DNA of 64,000 nucleotides from Nitrosomonas sp. (GCA_024281675.1 JAMXAG010000015.1:1-64000); one strand, 5' to 3'; positions 29,666 to 40,498 are shown, counted from the first letter of the stretch. Made by a program: numbers and translations. Notes: a model not told the origin generated them from the sequence alone.

Positions 29666-30886
29666 ATGACCATGCACGAATCATCTTTCCGGCAATCATT
29701 ATGCAATGAAAAAAAACGGATATTACTTGGTATTACCGGCGGTATCGCGGCTTATAAGGTTGCGGAATTAGCGCATGTATTGTCGCAAAGCGCTGTTGCT
29801 GTACAAACAGTGATGACACGATCCGCGTGCCAATTTATTACACCACTTACTTTCCAGTCGCTGACAGGCAATCCTGTTCATACAGATTTATGGGAAAGCA
29901 GTGCGTCTAGTTCTATGGCACATATCAATTTGTCGCGGGAAGTTGATGTCATTATGATAGCTCCCGCCAGCGCTGATTTCATTGCGAAACTTGCACATGG
30001 TATTGCCGATGATTTGCTCTCGACCTTATGTCTTGCACGTAATTGCCCACTGCTGATCGCACCGGCAATGAATCGCCAAATGTGGGAAAATCCCGCCACG
30101 CAGCGTAATCTCGCGATATTACGCAACGACGGTATCCGAATAATAGGCCCGGCTAGTGGTATTCAGGCTTGCGGTGAAATTGGTATGGGGCGAATGGTAG
30201 AACCGGTTGAGTTAGCAGAAGCAATCACTGCTTTTTGGCAAAATAAACGTTTATTGAGCAATAAAAAAATCGTGATCACGGCCGGGCCTACATTCGAAGC
30301 AATCGACCCTGTGCGAGGCCTTACAAATAAAAGCTCTGGAAAAATGGGCTATGCCATTGCTCAAGCGGCAGTAGAAGCCGGCGCAAACGTAACATTGGTG
30401 TCAGGCCCGACGGGTTTAACGCCACCAGCGGTTGATAAATTTGTTGCTGTGATAAGCGCCAATGAAATGTTGGCTGTTGTACAGCATGAAATCCCATCCG
30501 TGGATATATTCATCAGTGTGGCAGCTGTTGCTGATTACCGTTTAGCAACGATGAATGCGCAAAAAATTAAAAAAACCAATCACAATTTAACTTTAGAATT
30601 GACACCCAATCCGGATATTCTCATGGCCATAGCAACTGCGCAGAATCCTCCGTTTTGCGTTGGTTTTGCTGCGGAAACTGAAAATCTACTGGAAAACGCG
30701 CAAGCAAAGCGGATCAAAAAAAGATTACCTTTAATGGTTGCGAATTGGGCGCAAAATGCAATCGGTTCCGATGATAATGAATTGATACTTTTAGATGACA
30801 TGGGCGAACACGTTCTTCCGAGAGCGCCAAAAATTGAACAAGCGAAACATCTAATCAAACACATCAGCACATTTTTTAAACAATAA
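29666..30886 (+). CDS. coaBC: Bifunctional phosphopantothenoylcysteine decarboxylase/phosphopantothenate-cysteine ligase
   Basis: 406 aa from ATG 29666; a TTG at 29606 would add 20 residues absent from the family. The N-terminal flavoprotein CoaC half begins RILLGITGGIAAYKVAEL and includes the substrate clamp GPASGIQACGEIGMGRM. The C-terminal CoaB half begins KKIVITAGPTFEAIDPVRGLTN and carries SSGKMGYAIAQAA. With coaD it supplies three steps of CoA synthesis in this window. dut follows directly, the classical coaBC-dut order. Confidence 0.95.
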   Translation: MTMHESSFRQSLCNEKKRILLGITGGIAAYKVAELAHVLSQSAVAVQTVMTRSACQFITPLTFQSLTGNPVHTDLWESSASSSMAHINLSREVDVIMIAPASADFIAKLAHGIADDLLSTLCLARNCPLLIAPAMNRQMWENPATQRNLAILRNDGIRIIGPASGIQACGEIGMGRMVEPVELAEAITAFWQNKRLLSNKKIVITAGPTFEAIDPVRGLTNKSSGKMGYAIAQAAVEAGANVTLVSGPTGLTPPAVDKFVAVISANEMLAVVQHEIPSVDIFISVAAVADYRLATMNAQKIKKTNHNLTLELTPNPDILMAIATAQNPPFCVGFAAETENLLENAQAKRIKKRLPLMVANWAQNAIGSDDNELILLDDMGEHVLPRAPKIEQAKHLIKHISTFFKQ

Positions 30887-30908
30887 TTAACGTTACTTGA
30901 ATTCCTGT

Positions 30909-31358
30909 ATGAAAAAAATCGCTATCAAAATTCTTGATGATCGCTTAAATGAGCGTTTTCCAGCCTACGCGACGCCAGGATCTGCAGGTTTGGATCTACG
31001 CGCTTGCATTGCGGAGACCATTCAACTGAATCCTGGAGACACTTGTCTTATTCCCACCGGCATCGCCATTCATTTGGCTGATGCTCATTTGGCAGCGTTA
31101 GTTTTGCCACGATCCGGGCTTGGCCATAAGCACGGCATCGTATTGGGTAACTTGGTTGGATTGATTGATTCCGATTACCAGGGACAAATTCTTGTTTCAT
31201 GTTGGAACCGGGGACAAGATAGCTTTCAGCTCAATCCACTGGAACGGATTGCACAATTGGTGATTGTTCCTATTGTTCAGGTTGAATTTAATCAAGTCGA
31301 GAGCTTTGATCAAAGCTTCCGTGGTGAAGATGGTTTTGGTAGTACAGGCAAGCACTAA
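30909..31358 (+). CDS. dut: dUTP diphosphatase
   Basis: 149 aa from ATG 30909 (an upstream TTG in frame is less likely). It hydrolyses dUTP to dUMP as a homotrimer. All five motifs are visible in order: [41 protein letters not shown] and [10 protein letters not shown]. It complements the uracil glycosylase at 7914 in keeping uracil out of DNA. Lies 22 bp after coaBC. Confidence 0.96.
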   Translation: MKKIAIKILDDRLNERFPAYATPGSAGLDLRACIAETIQLNPGDTCLIPTGIAIHLADAHLAALVLPRSGLGHKHGIVLGNLVGLIDSDYQGQILVSCWNRGQDSFQLNPLERIAQLVIVPIVQVEFNQVESFDQSFRGEDGFGSTGKH

Positions 31359-31413
31359 TTAAAGCTTTTTTTTTAAGACTGAATGATAGCTTGTCCATTC
31401 TTCCTTAGGATTT

Positions 31414-32763
31414 TTATCCTAAACGCGGCATCATTCCTTTTAAGCCACGCATCATTTTTGCCATACCGCCTTTATTCATCATTTTCATCATTTTTTGCGC
31501 TTGCTCAAATTGTGCGAGAAGACGATTAACTTCCTGTACAGAAACACCAGATCCGGCTGCAATTCTACGTTTACGCGAGGCTTTTAGAATTTCGGGTTTT
31601 CTACGTTCCAGTTTGGTCATCGAATTAATGATGCCTTCGGTACGATTAATGACTTTGTCATCGACTTTGACATTTTGCGCTGCTTGACTGAATTGCGCCG
31701 GCAGTTTGTCCATTAATGCATTGATACCCCCCATATTCCGCATTTGCTGAAACTGGGCTTTGAAGTCATCCAAATCGAAAGCTTTGCCTGATTTCATTTT
31801 TTTCATCAGCTTTTCAGCTTCTTGCTGATCTGCTTTGCGATGCGCTTCTTCAATCAACCCTAGTACATCACCCATCCCGAGTATGCGTGAGGCCATGCGA
31901 TCTGGATAAAAGGGCTCTAGCCCCGTTAGTTTCTCTGCAACACCGGCAAACTTGATCGGTTTGCCGGTGATTTCTTTTACCGATAATGCCGCGCCGCCAC
32001 GTGCATCGCCGTCCAGTTTCGTCAAAATAACGCCGGTCAACGGTAATGCATCAGAAAAAGCTTTGGCTGTGTTGACAGCGTCTTGACCTTGCATCGCATC
32101 GACCACAAATAAAGTTTCGATCGGTTTTAATAAGGCTTCTAATTCCATGATCTCTTGCATCATCACTTCATCAATACCTAATCGTCCGGCGGTGTCAACG
32201 ATCATGACATCGTGGTGCTGTATGCGTGCAAAATTTAAAGCGTTAGTGGCGATTTCTCCTGGTTTTTGTCCTGTGATAACCGGATAAAAATCTGCTCCCG
32301 TTTGATTGGCTAGTACTTCAAGCTGCTGAATCGCCGCAGGACGATAGACGTCACAAGAAACCAATAATACTTTCTTCTTTTTATTTTCCATGAGCCACTT
32401 AGCTAATTTGCCACTGCTCGTGGTTTTACCCGCACCCTGTAAACCAGCCATCAGAATAACGGCTGGTGGTGTAGTCGCGAGATTTATCTCAGATTTTTCT
32501 CCTCCCAGAATATTGATAAGCTCTTGATGAACGATTCCGATAAGAGCTTGATCCGGTGTCAAACTGGCCATGACTTCCTGGCCAATCACTTTCTCTTTGA
32601 TGCGTGCAATAAAAGTTTTGACTACCGCTAATGCGACATCCGCCTCTAGTAAAGCTAAGCGAACTTCACGCAAAGCTTGTTCGATATTGCTTTCAGTTAA
32701 TCGCGCTTCACCGCGTAAGGTTCGAATAATGCCCGTGAATCTGTTCGTCAAATTATCAAACAT
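31414..32763 (-). CDS. ffh: Signal recognition particle protein Ffh
   Basis: 449 aa. The GTPase of the signal recognition particle, targeting nascent membrane proteins to FtsY. N domain (1-90), G domain with G1 GLQGAGKTT near 107, DTAGRLG and TKLDGDARGG, then the methionine-rich M domain (MKKMKSGKAFDLDDF, LNRLLAQFEQ-like, MMKMMNKGGMAKMMRGLKGMMP). Divergent from a YpjD-like gene, the usual partner. Confidence 0.97.
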   Translation of the reverse strand: MFDNLTNRFTGIIRTLRGEARLTESNIEQALREVRLALLEADVALAVVKTFIARIKEKVIGQEVMASLTPDQALIGIVHQELINILGGEKSEINLATTPPAVILMAGLQGAGKTTSSGKLAKWLMENKKKKVLLVSCDVYRPAAIQQLEVLANQTGADFYPVITGQKPGEIATNALNFARIQHHDVMIVDTAGRLGIDEVMMQEIMELEALLKPIETLFVVDAMQGQDAVNTAKAFSDALPLTGVILTKLDGDARGGAALSVKEITGKPIKFAGVAEKLTGLEPFYPDRMASRILGMGDVLGLIEEAHRKADQQEAEKLMKKMKSGKAFDLDDFKAQFQQMRNMGGINALMDKLPAQFSQAAQNVKVDDKVINRTEGIINSMTKLERRKPEILKASRKRRIAAGSGVSVQEVNRLLAQFEQAQKMMKMMNKGGMAKMMRGLKGMMPRLG

Positions 32764-32900
32764 GGTTATTAGTAAATCCCGAAATATATGAAATGCATCG
32801 CTTATTGCAACACTATTGTTAAATAAAATTGGATTAGCGCTTTGAATTTATTGTAGCGCAATGTAGACTACCTTGGTTACTTGTGTTTTTAATACCTGTG

Positions 32901-33758
32901 ATGCCAATACCCATCATTTTAACTGATCTCGTTGCTTTTTTGCTGTATGCACTTATTGGTGCCTATTTTTGGCAAAATAAATGGAAGAAACCGCAAACCG
33001 ATCTTAATCCTGAAAACAATGGCCAAAAGTCAGCAATCAGTGGTTGGATGCGTTATGCGTTATTAATACCGTTGGTGCTTCATGCATGGATATTATACCA
33101 ATCGATACTTGCCGATGAAGGCCTAAGATTTGGATTGGGAAATGCGGTGTCTCTAATTGTATGGCTGACCGCATTTATCTATTGGATTTTAAGTTTTTTT
33201 AATCGACTTCAGGGATTGCAATTCTTGATTGCTCCAATTGCAATCGTCGCGGCGGTTGCGGTTTTGTTGCCGCTTATTTTTCCATCTTCTCGTGTTCTCG
33301 GAAATACCGAATTACCTGCTTTTAAGGCGCATTTGCTTGGTGCAATGCTGGCATATAGTTTGCTGACGATAGCCGCATTTCATGCAATGTTGATGATAGT
33401 GGTAGAACGACATCTGCATCACCCTGCAGGCCATCTGGCTTTGGTCAATCTACCGCCTCTATTGGTCATGGAACGGTTGTTATTTCGTATTATTGGGGCA
33501 GGCTTTATTTTACTGACGTTGACATTGGTCAGCGGTATCTTTTTTTCCACCGAAGTTTTCGGTCAACCATTTACGTTTACCCATAAGACTTTTTTTGGTG
33601 TTGTGTCTTGGAGTGTTTTTGCTGCACTGCTTGCGGGTAGACAAGTTTATGGATGGCGAGGACGTATTGCGATTCGCTGGACACTAACCGGATTTATGAT
33701 CTTGTTGCTGGCTTATATCGGTAGCAAATTTGTATTGGAAATTATTCTAAATCGCTAA
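32901..33758 (+). CDS. CcsA/YpjD-family inner membrane protein
   Basis: 285 aa from ATG 32901 (an in-frame GTG lies 18 bp upstream). Eight or so transmembrane helices; conserved cytochrome c assembly (CcsA/CcmC/HemX) features are KAHLLGAMLAYSLLTIAAFHA and THKTFFGVVSW with spaced histidines. It lacks the WWD motif of true haem handlers. E. coli YpjD sits beside ffh exactly like this. Function unproven. Confidence 0.85.
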   Translation: MPIPIILTDLVAFLLYALIGAYFWQNKWKKPQTDLNPENNGQKSAISGWMRYALLIPLVLHAWILYQSILADEGLRFGLGNAVSLIVWLTAFIYWILSFFNRLQGLQFLIAPIAIVAAVAVLLPLIFPSSRVLGNTELPAFKAHLLGAMLAYSLLTIAAFHAMLMIVVERHLHHPAGHLALVNLPPLLVMERLLFRIIGAGFILLTLTLVSGIFFSTEVFGQPFTFTHKTFFGVVSWSVFAALLAGRQVYGWRGRIAIRWTLTGFMILLLAYIGSKFVLEIILNR

Positions 33759-33854
33759 ATCCTTGCACATGAAGCTTTCATTCTTGATCTGCTGAATGTG
33801 ATAACTGATTGGTAATTATCTGATAGAAATGATTTTTCGAGAGAATCTATTGAA

Positions 33855-34643
33855 ATGACACAATCTTCCTTATTAAGTACGTATTATTGGGTATCGCAAA
33901 CTCGGTTGGATGGCTTGATGATTAAGTTTTTTTGTTTGTTGGTGGCTGTGATTATTTCAGGATGCGTTTCTCACGAAAAAATACTGATTCCAGCGGACGA
34001 ACCAAAACTGCCAATAGTTTCTGAAAATGAGCAAAATTGGAAGAAAGAAATTGCGCGACTTGAGAAGTTAGTTGCAGAGAAAGATCAGCTCATCAAAAAT
34101 CAAAAAGTACATCAAACCGATCAAGCCAATGTCATTCGAGAAACACATAAAGAAGTAACGCGTACACAAGTAAAACTGCATCGCCTAGCCACAAAACCAG
34201 GTACTGCGTCTGCAATTGCTGAATTGGAGGCTTCTTTGAAGCAATTCAATCAAGAAAAGAACACACCTTTTGATCGAATGCTAAGAATCCAAGCACAGCG
34301 CTTATTAGAGATTTCCACAATCTTTTATTCAAAAGATCAATATGCCACAGCCATGAATTACGTCGGTCAAGCAAACAACTTTGTTAAATCGATTCAATCT
34401 GATCTTACACAAAAGAAAGCTGCAAATGTTGGTTATCCACAGCTTGATTTTCATATTCCAGTAAAATTGCGTACGAATAAAATCTCCAAGTTGTACAAAA
34501 CGCCTGACGCTCAGTCTCAAGTACTGTTGTCGCTTAAAAAGGATACTGTATTGAAGGCAACTGCGAGCCAGGGAGCTTGGTTAAAAGTATTGACCGATAA
34601 GAATCAAGGATGGATCCAAAATACTGGATTTGAATTAGAGTGA
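33855..34643 (+). CDS. Lipoprotein with coiled coil and SH3-like domain
   Basis: 262 aa. The start at 33855 has GAGAG about 11 bases upstream. The internal ATG at 33918 gives a textbook short lipoprotein signal (MIKFFCLLVAVIISGC) and may be the true start. After the lipidated Cys come a charged helical stretch likely to form a coiled coil (NWKKEIARLEKLVAEKD, about 61-110), a helical middle part, and a C-terminal SH3b-like domain (KLRTNKISKLYKTPDAQSQVLLSL, GAWLKVL, GWIQNTGFELE). Such proteins act at the cell envelope; no precise role. Confidence 0.72.
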   Translation: MTQSSLLSTYYWVSQTRLDGLMIKFFCLLVAVIISGCVSHEKILIPADEPKLPIVSENEQNWKKEIARLEKLVAEKDQLIKNQKVHQTDQANVIRETHKEVTRTQVKLHRLATKPGTASAIAELEASLKQFNQEKNTPFDRMLRIQAQRLLEISTIFYSKDQYATAMNYVGQANNFVKSIQSDLTQKKAANVGYPQLDFHIPVKLRTNKISKLYKTPDAQSQVLLSLKKDTVLKATASQGAWLKVLTDKNQGWIQNTGFELE

Positions 34644-34669
34644 TCTATTGCCAGTAGCAACAATAATTT

Positions 34670-36343
34670 TTAACCGTTTGCAGCCATTAGTCTTGGCCGT
34701 ATGCAGTAAGTTTGGTTTCTTCCGGCATGCTTAGCTTGGTATAGGGCACTATCAACCCTGGAAAGCAGATGAGTCAAAGAAGTATCTTCGGTTTCGCTTT
34801 GTATAACACCGATACTTAGAGTGATCGCTTTGGTAAGCTTATTAGGTTCGTTATACTGGATATTAGCTACATGCGATCGTATTCGCTCAGCAGTTTTGAT
34901 GGCTTCTTCAGCAATCGTTTCGGTCAAAATAATCACAAATTCGTCCCCTCCATATCGAGCTGCAAAATCAACACTGCGAATACAGTGTGATATTTTTTGC
35001 GCTACAGACACAATGATTTCATCCCCTGCAATATGCCCGAGACTGTCATTTAAGGATTTGAAATAATCAATATCAATCATCAGTATTGCAAAGGGACGGT
35101 TGTTACGAGAAAATCTCGCTAATTGATCATTTATAATTGAATTGAGTTTATTACGGTTAAAAAGACCCGTAAGGCTATCGGTTACAGAGAGCGTTTCGAG
35201 TAATTTGTTTTTTTCCTGCATGGTACGGCTTGCACTCGTAATTTCTGCCTGATTTTGTTGTAATTTATCAGCCATCTGATTAAACATTTGAGTTAGTTTG
35301 CCTAATTCATTACGTTGTGAAGTTTTTAAGTCGACGTTGAAATTGCCCTTAACAATATCTTCGGTTGCGGCTATTAGTTTTCGCAAAGGGACAACGATCG
35401 CGTGGCCCATTCTAAAGGCAATGATGGCGACGATGGCTAGAATGGCACTGACTAAGCTGATAAATAGGTCGCGCTGTTGTTTCCAAGCAGCATAGACAGA
35501 ATCGTAACTTCTGTGTGCAATGATAGTAATGGGTGGGTTTTCGGATACATAAGCCAGACCAATGACTTTTTCATTACCTAAACCCTGCGGAATTTGTAAT
35601 ATCTCAGGATTTATCTGTAATTCTTTTAAATCTTCGGCATCGTAAGAGAATGTCATGTCGTTTTTACTATCATGCAGAAATCTATCATCGCTCGACAGCA
35701 TGATTTGCCCCTCCTGATCCAATATTAATATCTCACCTAGCGGTGACTTTATGGGATCTTTAAGAATGGCATGAATATTTTTCAGATCAAAAGTTGCAAC
35801 AAGTGCGCCTAAAATATAATCATCCACTGATAATATGGGGACTAGAATACTAAGTGTGGCGGTCGCATAGTACTTATTCCAATGGGGCGGAATAATGACA
35901 TTTCCTTGGATCGAAGCCATTTCAGTCCAGTTCTGAGGAAATGGCATTGTGTCTTGAAAATCGATAGTACTTGCCAGTATCTGTCCGTTGGTGTCGATTG
36001 CTGTCAATGCAAGCACAGTATCCAGTTTATTGTGTACTGATTTTAAATAGTCCTCGATGAAAATTTTCTGCCTTGCAGATTTATCTTTTTGTGATTGACT
36101 GGCCAGCACAACTCCTTCAGTCAGGATTTTAGAGTGTGAAAGTTCACGAACCGTATAAATTTGTTCCTTAATCCATAAGGTTAATTCGTGATCAGCGTAA
36201 TTGGTCAGTGCGCGTAATTCGCGCGTAAGGTTTTCTTTAATCATCATTTCATTTTGATAAAATGACAATACACCTAACCCAATTGAAGGAATTAGCGTGG
36301 CTAGGATGGAGAAAACAATAATTTTGTTTCTGATGCTTTTCAA
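34670..36343 (-). CDS. Membrane-bound diguanylate cyclase
   Basis: 557 aa. TM1 (about 9-28), a periplasmic Cache-like sensor (about 30-295), TM2 (about 297-315), a HAMP domain (VVPLRKLIAATEDIVKGNFNVDL) and a GGDEF domain. The active site reads RYGGDEF near residue 470, so it should make cyclic di-GMP from two GTP. An RxxD inhibitory site (RSVD) precedes it by five residues, so product inhibition is likely. No EAL domain. Ligand unknown. Confidence 0.93.
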   Translation of the reverse strand: MKSIRNKIIVFSILATLIPSIGLGVLSFYQNEMMIKENLTRELRALTNYADHELTLWIKEQIYTVRELSHSKILTEGVVLASQSQKDKSARQKIFIEDYLKSVHNKLDTVLALTAIDTNGQILASTIDFQDTMPFPQNWTEMASIQGNVIIPPHWNKYYATATLSILVPILSVDDYILGALVATFDLKNIHAILKDPIKSPLGEILILDQEGQIMLSSDDRFLHDSKNDMTFSYDAEDLKELQINPEILQIPQGLGNEKVIGLAYVSENPPITIIAHRSYDSVYAAWKQQRDLFISLVSAILAIVAIIAFRMGHAIVVPLRKLIAATEDIVKGNFNVDLKTSQRNELGKLTQMFNQMADKLQQNQAEITSASRTMQEKNKLLETLSVTDSLTGLFNRNKLNSIINDQLARFSRNNRPFAILMIDIDYFKSLNDSLGHIAGDEIIVSVAQKISHCIRSVDFAARYGGDEFVIILTETIAEEAIKTAERIRSHVANIQYNEPNKLTKAITLSIGVIQSETEDTSLTHLLSRVDSALYQAKHAGRNQTYCIRPRLMAANG

Positions 36344-36530
36344 AGTAAGAAGATCCCCATATGAAAAACAATACTACGCTTCTGTCACTCTATGATTCGA
36401 TTGAATAAGGCTATTTTTGTTCTTCTTATTACCAAATTATCTGATATTTAACACCGAATAATTTGCAGATTCAACATATCAATAGCCTTAGCCTTATTAA
36501 GATAAAGGCACTGCTTACAAGATTAAGACA

Positions 36531-36956
36531 TTAATTAATACGTAACGGTATGAAATCTTTATCTGGATAGTTGTTCATTTGATAGCCCTGCCAAAGCCGT
36601 GTAGCAATGAATCCGGCAATGGTGTTGGCATGATGCTGAAGATTGGCATTGCCCAATTCTTCTGTTGTTTGACGAAAAAGTTGTAACCAACGCTCAAACA
36701 ATTCAGCATTAAGATCAGGCAAAGCGATATGTTTGGGCATCGGCGCACCTCGAAAACGCGAAGTTCCACGCAATTGTGCTGACCAGAAGTTGGTCATTTG
36801 CACAAAATGAGCGTCCCAGTCAATCACGTGTGATTCAAAAATAGGTCCTAGGTCGGGATCTTTTCTGGCTTTTTCATAAAACTGATGAACCAGTGCTGCC
36901 ACCTCTTCTTCAGTATATAAATCGGGATCAGGTACTGGAAATGGTGAATGACTCAT
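36531..36956 (-). CDS. Group III truncated haemoglobin
   Basis: 141 aa, the length of the group. The globin core runs from EEEVAALVHQFYEKARKDPDLGPIFE to FIATRLWQGY, with the group III pattern HFVQMTNFWSAQLRGTSRFRGAPMPKHIAL and FERWLQLFR. His76 in KHIAL is a candidate haem ligand. Related proteins bind O2 and NO; in a nitrifier NO handling is a reasonable guess. Monocistronic. Confidence 0.88.
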   Translation of the reverse strand: MSHSPFPVPDPDLYTEEEVAALVHQFYEKARKDPDLGPIFESHVIDWDAHFVQMTNFWSAQLRGTSRFRGAPMPKHIALPDLNAELFERWLQLFRQTTEELGNANLQHHANTIAGFIATRLWQGYQMNNYPDKDFIPLRIN

Positions 36957-37081
36957 GATGTCGGGTAAAATATGGGTAAGATTCTATTGAATTGTCTGAG
37001 TATTATACAGCTTTTATTTATGTATTCTCATGCTGGATCGTAGTAGGTCGATTTGCCTTATTTTTTCCTTACAAATACAAC

Positions 37082-38026
37082 TCAAGGTTTTGGCAAAGGA
37101 AACACCACTGATTCCACTACGCCGCTAAGCTCTTCGATTTCGACTTCTTCGCCAATCTGCTTAGCGCCAATTTCCTTAAGCCTGGATATGACTTGTTGTA
37201 CTAAGATCTCTGGTGCTGAAGCACCAGCGGTAATACCGATAATCTTCTTTCCAAGAAACCATTTTTCTTGTAATTGCTCTGCGCGATCAACCATATAAGC
37301 CTCGACATTAGCATTTCTTGCAACTTCACAAAGGCGGTTAGAATTCGAGCTATTAGGGGATCCCACTACAATTACCAAATCACATTGATTGACCATTTTT
37401 TTTACCGCATCTTGGCGGTTTTGCGTGGCATAGCAAATGTCATCTTTTTTCGGGCCGATTATCTTAGGAAATCGGCGTTTCAGCGCATCTACAATACGCG
37501 CCGCATCGTCTACAGACAAAGTGGTTTGGGTTACATAAGCCAAATTATTTTCATTTTTAACTTGTAAATTCTCGACATCAGTTTCAGTTTCAACCAGATA
37601 CATGCCCCTGTCATTACCTTCCGCTTGCCCCATAGTTCCTTCAACTTCTGGGTGGCCTTGATGACCGATCATGATAATTTCCTTACCTTCTTTGCGCATT
37701 TTTGCTACTTCAACGTGAACTTTGGTCACTAGAGGACAAGTTGCATCAAAGACTTTTAATTTTCGATCGGCTGCTTCACGGCGTACGGCATGTGATACAC
37801 CATGCGCGCTAAATATCAAAATGCTGTCCTGTGGTACTTCATCGAGGTTTTCTACAAAAACGGCCCCTTTTTTTTCAAGTCCTTCAACAACAAAACGATT
37901 ATGCACGACTTCATGCCGAACATAGATTGGCGCACCATGCATTTTAAGCGCACGTTCAACGATTTCAATGGCGCGATCAACGCCAGCGCAAAAACCTCTT
38001 GGATTAGATAGTAATACTCTGATCAT
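37082..38026 (-). CDS. ispH: 4-hydroxy-3-methylbut-2-enyl diphosphate reductase
   Basis: 314 aa. Last enzyme of the MEP isoprenoid pathway, giving IPP and DMAPP. The three cluster cysteines are visible in [10 protein letters not shown] (Cys12), DATCPLVTK (about 96) and [10 protein letters not shown] (about 198). The conserved HEVVHN, EGTMGQ and [11 protein letters not shown] blocks line the substrate site. The start and length match the family. Confidence 0.96.
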   Translation of the reverse strand: MIRVLLSNPRGFCAGVDRAIEIVERALKMHGAPIYVRHEVVHNRFVVEGLEKKGAVFVENLDEVPQDSILIFSAHGVSHAVRREAADRKLKVFDATCPLVTKVHVEVAKMRKEGKEIIMIGHQGHPEVEGTMGQAEGNDRGMYLVETETDVENLQVKNENNLAYVTQTTLSVDDAARIVDALKRRFPKIIGPKKDDICYATQNRQDAVKKMVNQCDLVIVVGSPNSSNSNRLCEVARNANVEAYMVDRAEQLQEKWFLGKKIIGITAGASAPEILVQQVISRLKEIGAKQIGEEVEIEELSGVVESVVFPLPKP

Positions 38027-38102
38027 ATTTTTCCCAATGCAAAGAACGTCTAAGAATAGATTGAGCTAATTTGTAGCAAACTTTTATTATCAAATAAGAC
38101 TT

Positions 38103-39233
38103 TTAATTAAGCGCTGATTGTTCCAAATACCGTTGGGCTAGTGCGACACGTTTCTCATACGTTTCCCTAACCAACTGAATATCTTCTAGGAAATGTGGAA
38201 ATTCTTTCATTAAAAGCGCTTGCGGTCCATCAACCAATGCTTTACTAGGAGCTGGATGAAAATCAACCAGCACCATGTTAGCACCGGCGATAATACCTTG
38301 CGCAGTTGCCTGCATGATATCTAATAAGCCATCCGGCGATTCCGCACGCGTTCCGACGGAATGTGAGGGGTCGATACACACAGGCATACGTGTTAAACGT
38401 TTGACTACAGGCACATGCGAAAAATCGACAAAATTTCGATGAGGATCTCCCATATTGGTTTTCATTCCACGTAATCCAAAAATCACTTTGCGGTTGCCTT
38501 CCGAAGCTAAATACTCGGCAGCATTCAATGATTCATCCAAAGTAATTCCAAAACCACGTTTTATCAGAACAGGAAAATCTTGTTGTCGACCTACGATTTT
38601 GAGTAACTCGAAATTTTGTGTGTTTCTCGTGCCAATTTGTAGCATAACACCGGTTGCATTACCAGTTTGAAACAATGCATTACGTATTTCTTCCAAATGA
38701 GACTCGTGGGTTATTTCCATCGCAATCACTTTAATGCCATATTTGCCTGCCAAATCGAACACATAGGGCAGGCAAGCTTTCCCATGTCCTTGGAAAGCAT
38801 AAGGACTTGTGCGCGGTTTATAGGCTCCCATCCGCGTACACACCTGATTGTTTTCGCGTAACGCTTTCATCATCATCTCTACATGTTCCAGCGTATCGAC
38901 AGCGCACAATCCAGCAAATACATTGAGTGTATCTTGACCAAAATTCACACCATTGTATGTGAAATATGTTGGCCGATCATCATCCTTATGGCGCCCTAGT
39001 ACGCGATATTCTTCAGAAACCCGGACAACACGATCAACACAAGGAAATCCGCTTACATCTTCGATCGATAAGGCTTTAGTGTTGCCAATCAAATAGACTT
39101 CCGTGAGAGATTGCTCAGTGCCCATTTCTTTATGAACACGAGTAGATATGCCAGGAAGGGCATCCAATCGGCACATCAATTGTTTATATTCCGGGCTATC
39201 CGGTTGCGTATTTGGAACAAGAATAAGAATCAT
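38103..39233 (-). CDS. 3-deoxy-7-phosphoheptulonate synthase, type I-beta with N-terminal regulatory domain
   Basis: 376 aa. It condenses PEP and erythrose 4-phosphate, the first step of the shikimate pathway. The first 90 residues form the ferredoxin-like (ACT-like) regulatory domain of the I-beta type. The barrel has GAYKPRTSPYAFQGHG, the metal and PEP ligands in IGTRNTQNFELL, VLIKRGFG, FGLRGMKT, and VCIDPSHSVGTR. Feedback control by an aromatic amino acid is expected from the domain, but which one is not readable. Monocistronic. Confidence 0.93.
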   Translation of the reverse strand: MILILVPNTQPDSPEYKQLMCRLDALPGISTRVHKEMGTEQSLTEVYLIGNTKALSIEDVSGFPCVDRVVRVSEEYRVLGRHKDDDRPTYFTYNGVNFGQDTLNVFAGLCAVDTLEHVEMMMKALRENNQVCTRMGAYKPRTSPYAFQGHGKACLPYVFDLAGKYGIKVIAMEITHESHLEEIRNALFQTGNATGVMLQIGTRNTQNFELLKIVGRQQDFPVLIKRGFGITLDESLNAAEYLASEGNRKVIFGLRGMKTNMGDPHRNFVDFSHVPVVKRLTRMPVCIDPSHSVGTRAESPDGLLDIMQATAQGIIAGANMVLVDFHPAPSKALVDGPQALLMKEFPHFLEDIQLVRETYEKRVALAQRYLEQSALN

Positions 39234-39378
39234 AGGTTATATTTAGAAATCTAAATGCCGACTTACTATTGGAAATAATCTGTGATTCTAACCCAAAATA
39301 TTGTCGGCTACTATGCTTGCCGGTGAAAGCAAATCCTTAATGTAACTCTTTTGCGCCTCATCATCCTGTAGCATCCTA

Positions 39379-40389
39379 TTAATTAACGTTATTGCGCCCC
39401 AACAATAATGCAATAAACTTTTCCCGTGTCTGTTTAGATGAATCCCGATAGAGATTATATTTCGCGTGTTGATCGGGTCGTTCTGGATTGATTTCTATTC
39501 CCCACAGCGGCGCAAACGTATTGGGCAAATTGGAGTAGCGTACATCGATGAGTATATTGGGTTGTTCGGGGCGAATTGCAATCAATCCAGCTGAAAAATG
39601 ACTAAAGCGCTCAATATCTTTCGCCAATACCGAGGAATCCGGGACAGCACTCAGATCGCGCGACCGATCAAATTGCATAATTGATTCCCCTGGGTAAAGT
39701 TGCGGTCCTGTTATTAAACCGACGCGAATAGCGTCCACGTATAATGAACCTTGATAGCGATAAATTGAACGCCACAATATTATATTTCCAAGTGTCGGTT
39801 TTACTAATAATGTTTCGGCTGTTTGTCCTCGTTCAGCAATGATTGTCTTGGCAAAAGTTTCAACGCGTTGGGATTGTACCCAGCCGAGTGTAAGATAAGT
39901 AGCCGCTAGAAATAATCCCAGATAAGCAGCTAGTCGGTTGTTTTTTTTGAAAGCAATGATTGCGGCTACCAATAAAATCAATGTGAAAATTGGATCGATG
40001 ACCGATATGATGCTCCACGCGACACGTTCATTACTCAGTGGCCATAGCAAGTGGGTGCCATAACTGGTAAAAGCATCAAGCACGCCACTCAAACAATATC
40101 CGAGGAGTGTAAAAAGATACAGTCGCGCAAAGGATAAGCGTCGTCTTAATAAAAACCACAGCGCCATCGCCACGATTAAAGCACCGAACGGAACAAAAAA
40201 TAACGAGTGCGAGAAGTGGCGATGGAATTCGATATTCAGCAGTGGATCTTGTTCTGATTGAATTAAGATATCCGCGTCTGCAGCGATTCCCGCAACAAAA
40301 CCTATGCCAGTAGCAATACGAGTTTCCCGTTGCTGAGCGCCAGCTTGCGCCATCGTGGCACCTAATAAACCTTGTGTGAACAAATCCAT
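39379..40389 (-). CDS. YdjM-type (DUF457) membrane-bound putative metal-dependent hydrolase
   Basis: 336 aa. Starts MDLFTQGLLGATMAQAG, with the family motifs GFVAGIAADADIL and FHRHFSHSLFFVPFGAL (about 53-69), whose histidines may bind metal. About six transmembrane helices follow; a soluble C-terminal part holds the rest. YdjM in E. coli is SOS-induced but its activity is unproven. Divergent from the YdbH-like gene. Confidence 0.82.
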   Translation of the reverse strand: MDLFTQGLLGATMAQAGAQQRETRIATGIGFVAGIAADADILIQSEQDPLLNIEFHRHFSHSLFFVPFGALIVAMALWFLLRRRLSFARLYLFTLLGYCLSGVLDAFTSYGTHLLWPLSNERVAWSIISVIDPIFTLILLVAAIIAFKKNNRLAAYLGLFLAATYLTLGWVQSQRVETFAKTIIAERGQTAETLLVKPTLGNIILWRSIYRYQGSLYVDAIRVGLITGPQLYPGESIMQFDRSRDLSAVPDSSVLAKDIERFSHFSAGLIAIRPEQPNILIDVRYSNLPNTFAPLWGIEINPERPDQHAKYNLYRDSSKQTREKFIALLLGRNNVN

Positions 40390-40498
40390 AATAATTGAAA
40401 ATCAAAAAGAGGAGAAAGATTGTTCAGTTATGATATCTCTTTTGTAACCACGTACCAACACAAAGGAATCCAGCAAAAATCGATACTCCGCTGAATTT